Source: Lacinutrix himadriensis
GTDB taxonomy: Bacteria; Bacteroidota; Bacteroidia; Flavobacteriales; Flavobacteriaceae
Direction: 5' to 3'
Length of the DNA: 64,000 bases
NCBI RefSeq assembly: GCF_001418105.1
Contig: NZ_LIQI01000019.1
Span: forward strand, 124,001-188,000
A program made the position numbers and the translations under genes. The notes below the pieces were generated by a model. That model was not told the origin of the DNA and ran no database searches. It saw only the letters and a program-made list of their open reading frames with translations. Of the stretch, positions 43,130 through 51,528 are shown one piece after another (the stretch's first letter is position 1; each line of letters opens with the position of its first letter).

Positions 43130-43137
43130 TATCTTTG
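43130..43137 (+). promoter_or_regulatory. uvrA promoter -7 box
   Basis: TATCTTTG matches TAnnTTTG exactly and lies 36 bp before the uvrA ATG. No LexA-like dyad was recognised around it. Confidence 0.5.
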
Positions 43138-43173
43138 CCACTTTGTTTACCAAACAGTCAGGTCGCTTAATTT

Positions 43174-46005
43174 ATGTCTAAATTCGAAGAAAATATAGAA
43201 GTTCAAGGTGCTCGTGTTCACAATTTAAAGAACATTGACGTTACCATTCCCAGAGAAAAACTAGTAGTTATTACCGGTTTGTCTGGTAGTGGAAAATCCT
43301 CATTGGCTTTCGACACTATTTATGCCGAAGGACAACGAAGATATATTGAAACGTTCTCTGCCTACGCAAGACAATTTCTTGGCGGTTTAGAGCGTCCGGA
43401 TGTGGATAAGATCGACGGACTTTCCCCTGTAATTGCTATCGAACAAAAAACTACAAGTAAATCGCCACGTTCTACCGTTGGTACCATTACCGAAATTTAC
43501 GATTTCATGCGTTTGCTTTTTGCAAGAGCTAGTGATGCGTACAGTTATAATACTGGCGAAAAAATGGTGAGCTATAACGATGACCAAATTAAAGCTTTAA
43601 TTATAGAGAGTTTTTCTGGTAAGCGGATTAATATTCTTGCTCCTGTGGTGCGTTCGCGTAAAGGACATTACAGAGAATTGTTTGAGCAAATTGCAAAGCA
43701 AGGTTTTGTAAAAGTTAGAGCCGATGGCGAAATCAAAGACCTTGTAAAAGGAATGAAATTGGACAGGTACAAGAATCATGATATTGAAATTGTAATCGAT
43801 AGATTGAAGATTGATGCTTCTGTAGATAATGACAAACGCTTAACCGAAACCATAAACACTGCCATGTATCATGGTAACGATGTATTAATGGTTTTAGATC
43901 AAGATACGAATGAAACACGTTTCTTTAGTAGAAGTTTAATGTGTCCTAGTTCTGGGATTTCTTACCCAAACCCGGAGCCTAATAACTTTTCATTCAATTC
44001 CCCAAAAGGTGCTTGTCCGAAATGCAATGGTATCGGAACTTTATATCAAGTAAACGAAAGTAAGATCGTTCCAGACGATGCTATTTCTATAAAAAATGGT
44101 GCTCTTGCGCCGCACGGACCAGAAAAGAATTCTTGGATTTTTAAGCAGTTAGAACTTATTGCACAGCGTTATAATTTTAAAATTAGCGATGCATTTAAAA
44201 GTATTCCTGAAGAAGCAAAACAAATGATTTTATATGGTGGAAACGAAAAATTCACGGTAGATAGTAAAACGCTTGGCATAAAAAGAGATTATAAAATAGA
44301 TTTTGAAGGTGTTGCCAATTTTATTGAAAGTCAGTATGTAAATGCAGATTCGACTTCGTTAAAACGTTGGGCAAAAGAATACATGGATAAAGTAGATTGT
44401 AGCGATTGCCATGGAGCACGACTGCGTCAAGAATCCCTTTACTTTAAAATTAACGATCAAAATATAGCAGAATTAGCAAACAAAGATATTGTCGATTTAG
44501 CGGAATGGTTTAAAGAATTACCAAAAAGCCTTTCTAAAAAGCAATTTAAAATTGCAGAAGAAATTATTAAAGAGATAACAAACAGACTACAATTTTTGTT
44601 AGATGTTGGTTTAGATTACCTTTCTGTAAACCGTAGTTCTAAAACGCTTTCTGGTGGTGAAGCACAACGTATTCGATTGGCGACACAAATTGGATCGCAA
44701 CTGGTTGGTGTATTATATATTTTAGATGAACCTAGTATTGGTTTACACCAACGCGATAATGAAAAACTAATCAATTCCTTAGTTTCTTTAAGAGATGTTG
44801 GTAATTCTGTAATTGTTGTAGAACACGATAAAGACATGATTTTACGTGCAGATCACGTGATTGATATTGGTCCGCATGCAGGAAAACACGGAGGCGAAAT
44901 TATTAGCCAAGGTACACCTGAAGAAGTTTTAAAACACCACACACTTACTGCAGATTACCTTAATGGAACCAAGCAAATTGAAGTCCCAAAAACGCGAAGA
45001 GAAGGTAACGGGAAATTTTTAGAGCTTAAAGGCTGTACAGGAAATAACTTGAAAAATGTTTCGGTAAAATTCCCTTTAGGAAAAATGATTGGTGTCACCG
45101 GAGTTTCTGGTAGTGGGAAATCGACTTTAATAAACGAAACCCTCTATCCTATTCTAAATGCATACTACTTTAATGGCGTTAAAAAACCAATGCCATACAA
45201 AAGCATAAAAGGTTTAGAACATATTGATAAAGTGATCGATATTAACCAATCGCCAATTGGTAGAACGCCAAGAAGTAATCCTGCAACATACACCGGTACT
45301 TTTAGCGAAGTGCGTAGTTTATTCGCCAAAATACCAGAGGCTATGATTCGTGGTTATAAACCGGGAAGATTTAGTTTTAATGTAAAAGGCGGACGTTGTG
45401 AAACCTGTCAAGGTGGAGGTTTACGTGTTATTGAAATGAATTTCCTTCCAGATGTTTATGTCGAATGTGAGACTTGTCAAGGTAAACGATTCAATCGCGA
45501 AACATTAGAGATTCGTTACAAAGGAAAAAGCATTAGTGATGTTTTAAACATGACCATTAACGAAGCTGTTGATTTCTTTGAGCATATTCCGAAAATTAAT
45601 AGAAAACTAAAAACCATTAAAGATGTTGGTTTGGGTTATATTACTTTAGGACAACAAAGCACGACGCTTTCTGGAGGAGAAGCACAACGTATTAAATTAG
45701 CTACAGAACTTAGCAAACGCGATACCGGAAATACTTTTTATATTCTGGATGAACCAACAACAGGGTTACATTTTGAAGACATTAGAGTATTAATGATTGT
45801 ACTAAATAAATTGGCAGACAAAGGAAACACCGTTTTAATTATTGAGCACAATTTAGATGTTATTAAAACCGTAGACCACGTCATAGATATTGGTTATGAA
45901 GGCGGAAAAAATGGTGGTGAAATAATTGTTGAAGGCACGCCAGAAAAAGTAGCAAAACATAAAACGAGTTATACAGCTAAGTTTTTAAAGAAAGAATTGA
46001 ATTAA
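43174..46005 (+). CDS. uvrA: Excinuclease ABC subunit A
   Basis: A 943-aa nucleotide-excision-repair damage sensor. It shows two ABC ATPase modules: Walker [15 protein letters not shown] (about 31-44) and [10 protein letters not shown] (second half). Signature motifs [12 protein letters not shown] and [12 protein letters not shown] and Walker [11 protein letters not shown] and [11 protein letters not shown] are present. Zinc modules include [10 protein letters not shown] and [16 protein letters not shown]. UvrA2 loads UvrB at bulky lesions. Normal length, no oddities. Confidence 0.98.
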   Translation: MSKFEENIEVQGARVHNLKNIDVTIPREKLVVITGLSGSGKSSLAFDTIYAEGQRRYIETFSAYARQFLGGLERPDVDKIDGLSPVIAIEQKTTSKSPRSTVGTITEIYDFMRLLFARASDAYSYNTGEKMVSYNDDQIKALIIESFSGKRINILAPVVRSRKGHYRELFEQIAKQGFVKVRADGEIKDLVKGMKLDRYKNHDIEIVIDRLKIDASVDNDKRLTETINTAMYHGNDVLMVLDQDTNETRFFSRSLMCPSSGISYPNPEPNNFSFNSPKGACPKCNGIGTLYQVNESKIVPDDAISIKNGALAPHGPEKNSWIFKQLELIAQRYNFKISDAFKSIPEEAKQMILYGGNEKFTVDSKTLGIKRDYKIDFEGVANFIESQYVNADSTSLKRWAKEYMDKVDCSDCHGARLRQESLYFKINDQNIAELANKDIVDLAEWFKELPKSLSKKQFKIAEEIIKEITNRLQFLLDVGLDYLSVNRSSKTLSGGEAQRIRLATQIGSQLVGVLYILDEPSIGLHQRDNEKLINSLVSLRDVGNSVIVVEHDKDMILRADHVIDIGPHAGKHGGEIISQGTPEEVLKHHTLTADYLNGTKQIEVPKTRREGNGKFLELKGCTGNNLKNVSVKFPLGKMIGVTGVSGSGKSTLINETLYPILNAYYFNGVKKPMPYKSIKGLEHIDKVIDINQSPIGRTPRSNPATYTGTFSEVRSLFAKIPEAMIRGYKPGRFSFNVKGGRCETCQGGGLRVIEMNFLPDVYVECETCQGKRFNRETLEIRYKGKSISDVLNMTINEAVDFFEHIPKINRKLKTIKDVGLGYITLGQQSTTLSGGEAQRIKLATELSKRDTGNTFYILDEPTTGLHFEDIRVLMIVLNKLADKGNTVLIIEHNLDVIKTVDHVIDIGYEGGKNGGEIIVEGTPEKVAKHKTSYTAKFLKKELN

Positions 46006-46070
46006 AATAACAGTACCTACTTTTGTAGATGTGCTAAAAAAAGAAGTAAATTAGCAAGTTGCAAAAAAAT

Positions 46071-46209
46071 GACTGAAGACTGAAGACTGAAGAAAAAAAT
46101 AAAAATATTAATAATACGATTACACTAGAATAAAATTGTCATTTCAAAATATTAGCCAAAATAAAACATTTTTATTGGAAGCTACAGCGCAAAGCGCTAT
46201 GAAATGACA
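46071..46209. repeat. Repeat-rich intergenic segment: GACTGAA x3 and a TGTCATTTCA inverted repeat
   Basis: Three tandem GACTGAA copies (46071-46092) are followed by an inverted repeat with arms TGTCATTTCA (46137-46146) and TGAAATGACA (46200-46209) enclosing the small palindrome AGCGCAAAGCGCT (46186-46198). The 250-bp gap between uvrA and the LOG gene holds no coding frame. The GTCATTTC word also occurs at 38249, which suggests a dispersed family. Confidence 0.65.
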
Positions 46210-46255
46210 TTCTTAAATAAACATTCGTGTATTCGTCGCAAATGGAATAAAAAAT

Positions 46256-46945
46256 ATGAGAGAAGAACAACATCCAAAAGGTTGGAATGAAAAAAAGACA
46301 AACGATTCTTGGGCCATTTTTAAAATAATGGGAGAGTTTGTTAATGGTTATGAAAAATTAAGTAAAATTGGACCTTGCGTTTCTATTTTTGGATCTGCAA
46401 GAACAAAACCAGAAGATAAATATTACAAGTTAACAGAAAAAGTTGCGCATAAAATTGTAAATCATGGTTATGGTGTAATTACTGGTGGTGGACCAGGTAT
46501 TATGGAAGCTGGTAACAAAGGTGCACATCTTGGTGGTGGTACCTCTGTTGGTTTAAATATTGAATTACCTTTCGAACAACATGACAATCCATATATCGAC
46601 CACGATAAAAGTTTAGATTTCGATTATTTCTTTGTTCGTAAAGTAATGTTTGTAAAATACTCACAAGGTTTTGTTGTAATGCCTGGAGGTTTTGGAACTT
46701 TAGACGAATTATTTGAAGCGATTACTTTAATTCAAACGCATAAAATTGAAAAATTCCCTATAATTCTTGTTGGAACGGAGTTCTGGGAAGGTTTATTTGA
46801 ATGGGTAAAAACGACCTTATTAGATCAGTTTAATAATATAAGTGAAAAAGATTTAGATTTAATTCACCTTGTAGATACAGAAGATGAAGTAATAGATATT
46901 TTAGATGCTTTCTATAAAGAATATGGCTTTAGTCCTAACTTCTAA
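46256..46945 (+). CDS. LOG-family protein (TIGR00730), putative nucleotide 5'-monophosphate phosphoribohydrolase
   Basis: A 229-aa Rossmann-fold protein. The family motifs are VITGGGPGIMEAGNKGA and VMPGGFGTLDELFEAIT, with the Arg and Glu used for N-glycosidic cleavage. Relatives release the base from cytokinin or purine nucleoside monophosphates; they were long misannotated as lysine decarboxylases. The N-terminal extension (about 1-35) with MREEQHPKGWNEKK is common in the longer bacterial subgroup. The physiological substrate in this organism is uncertain. Confidence 0.9.
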   Translation: MREEQHPKGWNEKKTNDSWAIFKIMGEFVNGYEKLSKIGPCVSIFGSARTKPEDKYYKLTEKVAHKIVNHGYGVITGGGPGIMEAGNKGAHLGGGTSVGLNIELPFEQHDNPYIDHDKSLDFDYFFVRKVMFVKYSQGFVVMPGGFGTLDELFEAITLIQTHKIEKFPIILVGTEFWEGLFEWVKTTLLDQFNNISEKDLDLIHLVDTEDEVIDILDAFYKEYGFSPNF

Positions 46946-46969
46946 GAGAACATCTCTTAAATAATAAAT

Positions 46970-46990
46970 GATTTCCACTTTCGTGGAAAA
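46970..46990 (+). repeat. REP-like hairpin before a start codon (copy 3)
   Basis: GATTTCCACTTTCGTGGAAA with perfect 7-bp arms (TTTCCAC/GTGGAAA) and a TTTC loop, 6 bp before the ATG at 46996. Confidence 0.7.
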
Positions 46991-46995
46991 GAAGC

Positions 46996-48294
46996 ATGAA
47001 CAAAAAAGTATTATTCCTTTTTATAAGTTTAATTAGTATTAAAAGTGTTTTAGCACAAGACACTTTTAATACTATGTTTTATAATTTATTGAATTTTCCT
47101 TCGCAAACAGTTCCTGCAAATAGAATAGATCATTTAAGCATTATTTTAACCGATTACCAACCAGATATTTTTATGGTTTGTGAGTTAAATAATGAAGCTG
47201 GCGCAAACAGCATTATTAATATGATGCAAGATGATATTAACCCAAACTATGCCATGGCAAGTTTTAAGTTAAACACTTCAGATGATGCTATTGGAAATCA
47301 AAACGATTTACAAAATCTTATCTTCTTTAATAGCGAGAAATTCAGCTTAGAAAGTCAAATAATTATCCCTACACTTTATAGAGATTTCAATCACTATAAA
47401 TTAAAATTAAACACAACAAACCAAGAAACCACTCCTTTATATTTAGATGTAATTGTAGGACATTTAAAAGCTTCAAATGGTGTTGACAATCGAGAATTAC
47501 GTTTACAAATGGTGAACGATTTAGACCTCTATTTAAATACGTTACCTATAAACACACACTTACTGCTTGCAGGAGATTTCAATTTATACACAAGCGCAGA
47601 ACCTGCTTTTCAAAAATTAATTACACCAGAAAACCACATCACTTTTATAGATCCTGCTAATAAAATTGGTGCTTGGCATAACAATACAGATTACATAGAT
47701 GTTTTTACTCAGTCTACCAGAACGACTACAGGAATGGGAGGAGCAACTGGCGGATTTGATGATAGGTTTGATTTTATATTAACCTCAGAAAGTATGGATA
47801 ACGCTTCTGGCACAAATGAAGATCTGTTTTTTGTAGAAGACTCCTATCAAGTTATTGGTAATAACGCCAACGTTAATTGCTATAATCAAGACATTACATC
47901 TAATAATTGTGCAGCAGATAATGACCCAAATACTGCAGATTTTTCTTTTGCCATTAGAGAAGCGCTATATAATTTTAGCGATCATCTTCCGGTTACCTTA
48001 CAAATACAAGCTAATCAGCAATTTTTAAGTGTTCCAGAATACACTACTTTTAATTATTATGAAATAATTGGCACTAATATTATTTCTAATACGTTAGATT
48101 TACAAACCAACAACCAATTATTCACCAACAAAAAACTAAACATTTTTAACACTTTAGGTCAATTAGTAAAAAGTATTCCTTTAAATAATACAGAAACACA
48201 TCATATAGACGTTTCCTATTTATCTAATGGTTTATATTACATTACAACACCTAATTTTAATGTAAAACCTTTAAAGTTTGTGAAAGTACATTGA
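46996..48294 (+). CDS. Secreted endonuclease/exonuclease/phosphatase-family protein with T9SS sorting domain
   Basis: A 432-aa protein with signal peptide (1-20, ending VLAQ). The EEP domain (about 22-335) shows the metal/catalytic blocks MFYNLLNFP, CELNNEAGAN, VGHLKAS, LAGDFNLY and FSDHLPVTL, in the usual order for DNase I-like hydrolases. The C-terminal T9SS-type sorting domain (about 355-432: NIFNTLGQLVKSIPL, LSNGLYYITT, KPLKFVKVH) predicts secretion. It may degrade extracellular DNA or remove phosphate from nucleotides; a bare phosphodiesterase is also possible. Its stop overlaps the TTG start of the next gene. Confidence 0.88.
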   Translation: MNKKVLFLFISLISIKSVLAQDTFNTMFYNLLNFPSQTVPANRIDHLSIILTDYQPDIFMVCELNNEAGANSIINMMQDDINPNYAMASFKLNTSDDAIGNQNDLQNLIFFNSEKFSLESQIIIPTLYRDFNHYKLKLNTTNQETTPLYLDVIVGHLKASNGVDNRELRLQMVNDLDLYLNTLPINTHLLLAGDFNLYTSAEPAFQKLITPENHITFIDPANKIGAWHNNTDYIDVFTQSTRTTTGMGGATGGFDDRFDFILTSESMDNASGTNEDLFFVEDSYQVIGNNANVNCYNQDITSNNCAADNDPNTADFSFAIREALYNFSDHLPVTLQIQANQQFLSVPEYTTFNYYEIIGTNIISNTLDLQTNNQLFTNKKLNIFNTLGQLVKSIPLNNTETHHIDVSYLSNGLYYITTPNFNVKPLKFVKVH

Positions 48295-51125
48295 GAAATC
48301 GTTACCTACTTATAGCCCTATTCACCCTAGTGAATTTTTATAGTTTTAGTCAGAATACCATTGACCTTAAAGCTACTTTTGATGTGGAAAATAAAAAGAT
48401 ACAAATAGCACAAACTATTCAATATCAAAACACAACAAACAACACTCTAGAATATATTTATCTAAACGATTGGAGCAATAGTTATTCCACTAAAACAACT
48501 CCTTTAGCACAACGCTTTGCGGAAGAATATAAAAACGATTTTCACTTTGCCAAAAATGAAGATAGAGGTTATACCGTAATTACTTCTTTGCTACAGGACA
48601 ACCAAGAGGTTACTCACGAAAGATTAAAAGGCCAACTAGATATTATTAAAGTTAAACTGAATAAAGCATTAGCTCCAAACGAAACATATACCCTTCATTT
48701 AAACTATTTAGTACAAATACCGAATGCAAAATTTACACGTCATGGTATTTACAAAGACCAAAACATCACATTAAAATATTGGTACATTACGCCTGCTGTT
48801 TATGATGGCACATGGCATTACTTTAGTAATAAAGATTTAGAAGATGCGTATATTCCTAAGGCAGACCATACTTTTGAAATCACTTATCCAGAGCGTTATA
48901 TTTTAACATCAGAGCTTAATGAAATAAAAAGCACAAAAGAGAACAACACTATTGTAACCACCTTACAAGGAAAGAATAGAGTTAACACCAAGATATTTTT
49001 ACTACAAGAACCGCAATTTAATACTGTTGAAACCGATTTCTTTAGCGTCGTATCTAGTATTGATGATGAAAATTTAGACCAAATAGAAAGAGTTCTTATT
49101 ACCGATAAAGTAGCTGGTTTTATTACTCAGAATCTAGGCGATTATCCGCATGAACGCTTATTAGTTTCAAAAACGGACTATAAACAAAAACCTATTTACG
49201 GACTTAATTTACTACCAGATTTCTTTCGCCCCTTTCCAGATAGTTTTCAATACGAATTAAAGTTATTAAAAACGGTATTATATAATTATTTAGAAAACAC
49301 CCTTCTTATAAACCCAAGAAAAGACCAATGGTTAATAGACGGTATTCAAATATATTATTTAAAAAAATACGTAGAAACCTATTACCCTGAAATGAAATTC
49401 TTTGGAAGTCTTTCTAATATTTGGGGAATAAAATCCTTTTATGCCGCACAATTAAATTTTAATGATCAGTACAACCTTTTGTATATGAATATGGCTAAAG
49501 GTTACCAGGATCAACCGCTAACCATGCAAAAAGATTCTTTATTAAAGTTTAATAAAAACATAGCAAATCCTAACAAAGCAGCCATTGGTTTAGAGTATTT
49601 AGATAGTTATGATGACAGTATAGATATGGATACCTCTATTCTTGATTTTTTAACCAATCAAAAACTAAAAGCTACTTCTACGAAAGATTTTGAAAACTTT
49701 ATAAAACCAAAAGCTTCAAAAGACATTAATTGGTTTTTTGATGAATATTTAAAAACTTCCAAAAAGATAGATTACAAAATTAAAACCGTAAAAAAAGGTA
49801 AAGATTCTATCAAAGTAATCGTAAAAAACATAAGCAAGTCAAGTATGCCTTCCTCTTTATTTGCTTTACAAAAAGATAGTATTGTATCTAAAACATGGAT
49901 AGAAAACAAAAAGCATTTCGACACCATAACACTAGCAAAAAACAAGGCGACAAAACTTGTAATTAATCAAGATAAAATAACCCCTGAAATAAATAATAGA
50001 AACAACACAAAATCGCTAACGGCTTCTTTATTAAATAAACCTTTACAGATAAGGCTTTTAAAAGATGTAGAAGACACGAGATATAACCAAGTGTTAATTA
50101 TGCCTATTTTGGAGTTTAATAACATCTATGATGGTATTGTTGTAGGTACAAAAGCATATAACAAAACCATGCTTAAAAAAGACTTAACATATAAAATCGC
50201 ACCACAATACGGTTTAAAATCGAAGTCTATAACTGGATCTGGAAATCTAGTATATAACCAGTACAATACAAATCACAGTAACTTATTTAAAATACAATAT
50301 GTACTTACAGGTAGCTATGATAGTTATGCTCCTGGCCTATTTGTAACTTCCATAAAACCATCTATAACACTTCATTTAAGAGACATGGAAAACTTACGTG
50401 CCAATAAAAGGGAGTATTTAAATTTTAGATACATAAGTATACGTAGAGATGAAGATATAAATAATATTTTATTAGACGAAGCAGAACCTAACTACAATAT
50501 ATTAAACGTTAGATATATACATAAAAATCCGGGATTAATAGAATTTTCTAGTTGGTTTGCAGATTTTCAAGCATCGCAAACATTTAGTAAAGTTTCTTTT
50601 AATTACGAATACAGAAAACTATACCAAAATAATAGACAACTTAATGTACGTTTCTTTGCAGGTGCATTCTTAAAAAATAAAAACGAAGCAAATAACAACT
50701 ATTTTAGTTTTGCTTTAGATAGACCAACCGACTATTTATTTGATTATAGTTATTTAGGACGATCGGAAAGCACAGGGCTTTTTAGTCAAGAGTTAATTAT
50801 TGCCGAAGGTGGATTTAAATCTAAAATAAAACCTTCTTTCGCTAATCAATGGATGGCAAGTACCAACATAAGCACTTCTATTTGGCAATATATACATGCT
50901 TACGGAGATTTAGGTGCTGTAAAAAACAAACACGAATACGCTAAATTTGTTTATGATTCTGGTGTACGCGTGAATCTAGTGGAAGATTATTTTGAAATAT
51001 ACTTTCCGGTATACTCTAATCTTGGTTGGGAAATAGCACAACCACAATACAGTGAGAAAATACGTTTTAAATTTACTGCAGATATTCAATCGCTACTAGG
51101 ATTGTTTAGAAGACGTTGGTATTAA
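48291..51125 (+). CDS. M1-peptidase-like protein without zinc site, fused to an outer-membrane beta-barrel
   Basis: A 944-aa protein. The start is TTG at 48291, overlapping the previous stop (TTGA). No ATG fits, and the TTG gives a good signal peptide (RNRYLLIALFTLVNFYSFSQ). Residues about 22-200 resemble the N-terminal beta domain of M1 aminopeptidases. The region corresponding to the catalytic domain has WLIDGIQIYYLKKY where WLxEGfAxY is expected, and no HExxH is present, so it is probably catalytically dead. Residues about 610-944 alternate polar and aromatic residues and end in RRRWY, as in outer-membrane barrels. It could be a surface assembly factor or receptor. Confidence 0.75.
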   Translation: MRNRYLLIALFTLVNFYSFSQNTIDLKATFDVENKKIQIAQTIQYQNTTNNTLEYIYLNDWSNSYSTKTTPLAQRFAEEYKNDFHFAKNEDRGYTVITSLLQDNQEVTHERLKGQLDIIKVKLNKALAPNETYTLHLNYLVQIPNAKFTRHGIYKDQNITLKYWYITPAVYDGTWHYFSNKDLEDAYIPKADHTFEITYPERYILTSELNEIKSTKENNTIVTTLQGKNRVNTKIFLLQEPQFNTVETDFFSVVSSIDDENLDQIERVLITDKVAGFITQNLGDYPHERLLVSKTDYKQKPIYGLNLLPDFFRPFPDSFQYELKLLKTVLYNYLENTLLINPRKDQWLIDGIQIYYLKKYVETYYPEMKFFGSLSNIWGIKSFYAAQLNFNDQYNLLYMNMAKGYQDQPLTMQKDSLLKFNKNIANPNKAAIGLEYLDSYDDSIDMDTSILDFLTNQKLKATSTKDFENFIKPKASKDINWFFDEYLKTSKKIDYKIKTVKKGKDSIKVIVKNISKSSMPSSLFALQKDSIVSKTWIENKKHFDTITLAKNKATKLVINQDKITPEINNRNNTKSLTASLLNKPLQIRLLKDVEDTRYNQVLIMPILEFNNIYDGIVVGTKAYNKTMLKKDLTYKIAPQYGLKSKSITGSGNLVYNQYNTNHSNLFKIQYVLTGSYDSYAPGLFVTSIKPSITLHLRDMENLRANKREYLNFRYISIRRDEDINNILLDEAEPNYNILNVRYIHKNPGLIEFSSWFADFQASQTFSKVSFNYEYRKLYQNNRQLNVRFFAGAFLKNKNEANNNYFSFALDRPTDYLFDYSYLGRSESTGLFSQELIIAEGGFKSKIKPSFANQWMASTNISTSIWQYIHAYGDLGAVKNKHEYAKFVYDSGVRVNLVEDYFEIYFPVYSNLGWEIAQPQYSEKIRFKFTADIQSLLGLFRRRWY

Positions 51126-51295
51126 TTGCTTTTCTTTTTCTGAAAACTTAGTAAAGTCCAAAATAATATCGGTGCAATAAGGACAAAGCTTATTTCTACA
51201 TGCGCATTAGATATACTTTTAATCATTTTTGAAACTATCGGACTAACAAGTAAACTTATTAATACAATTTTTCAATATTTATTGAATACTTCCAT
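51122..51295 (-). pseudogene. Short membrane-protein gene interrupted by an in-frame TGA
   Basis: From the ATG at 51295 the minus strand reads MEVFNKY, a TGA stop (51272-51274), and then stays open in the same frame through KIVLISLLVSPIVSKM, ISFVLIAPILFWTLLSFQ and KKKSN to a TAA at 51122. The two hydrophobic helices with a basic tail look like a 57-aa membrane protein in which TGG (Trp) became TGA. Alternatively only the 34-aa part from the ATG at 51226 is made. It overlaps the stop of the previous gene by 4 bp, tail to tail. Evidence is limited, and this may be chance. Confidence 0.35.
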
Positions 51296-51513
51296 AATAT
51301 TTTGTATGTTAAGTACTATAAAAATATAACTTTTTTATAGAGAATAAAAAATATTTTAAAAACCGAAAGGGAAACAAAATCACTTTAAAATATATTCAAC
51401 CAAAACGTTTATAATTGCGTTATTTTCAGTATTCTATAAATAAAATCACTATAAACTAATAATTTCACAATTTTTTAAGACTTTTCGATATTGCAAAAAT
51501 GCTTTATTATTCT

Positions 51514-51521
51514 TAAATTTG
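51514..51521 (+). promoter_or_regulatory. Promoter -7 box of the fused E1 dehydrogenase gene
   Basis: TAAATTTG lies 7 bp before the ATG at 51529, predicting a nearly leaderless transcript. The rest of the 400-bp gap upstream (51126-51513) is A/T-rich; apart from the broken small gene I see nothing else in it. Confidence 0.55.
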
Positions 51522-51528
51522 TAACAAT

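Noticed and set aside
46137-46209. Inverted repeat after uvrA as a plain terminator
   Set aside because: It lies over 130 bp from the stop and has no T-run directly after the stem; a dispersed repeat fits better.
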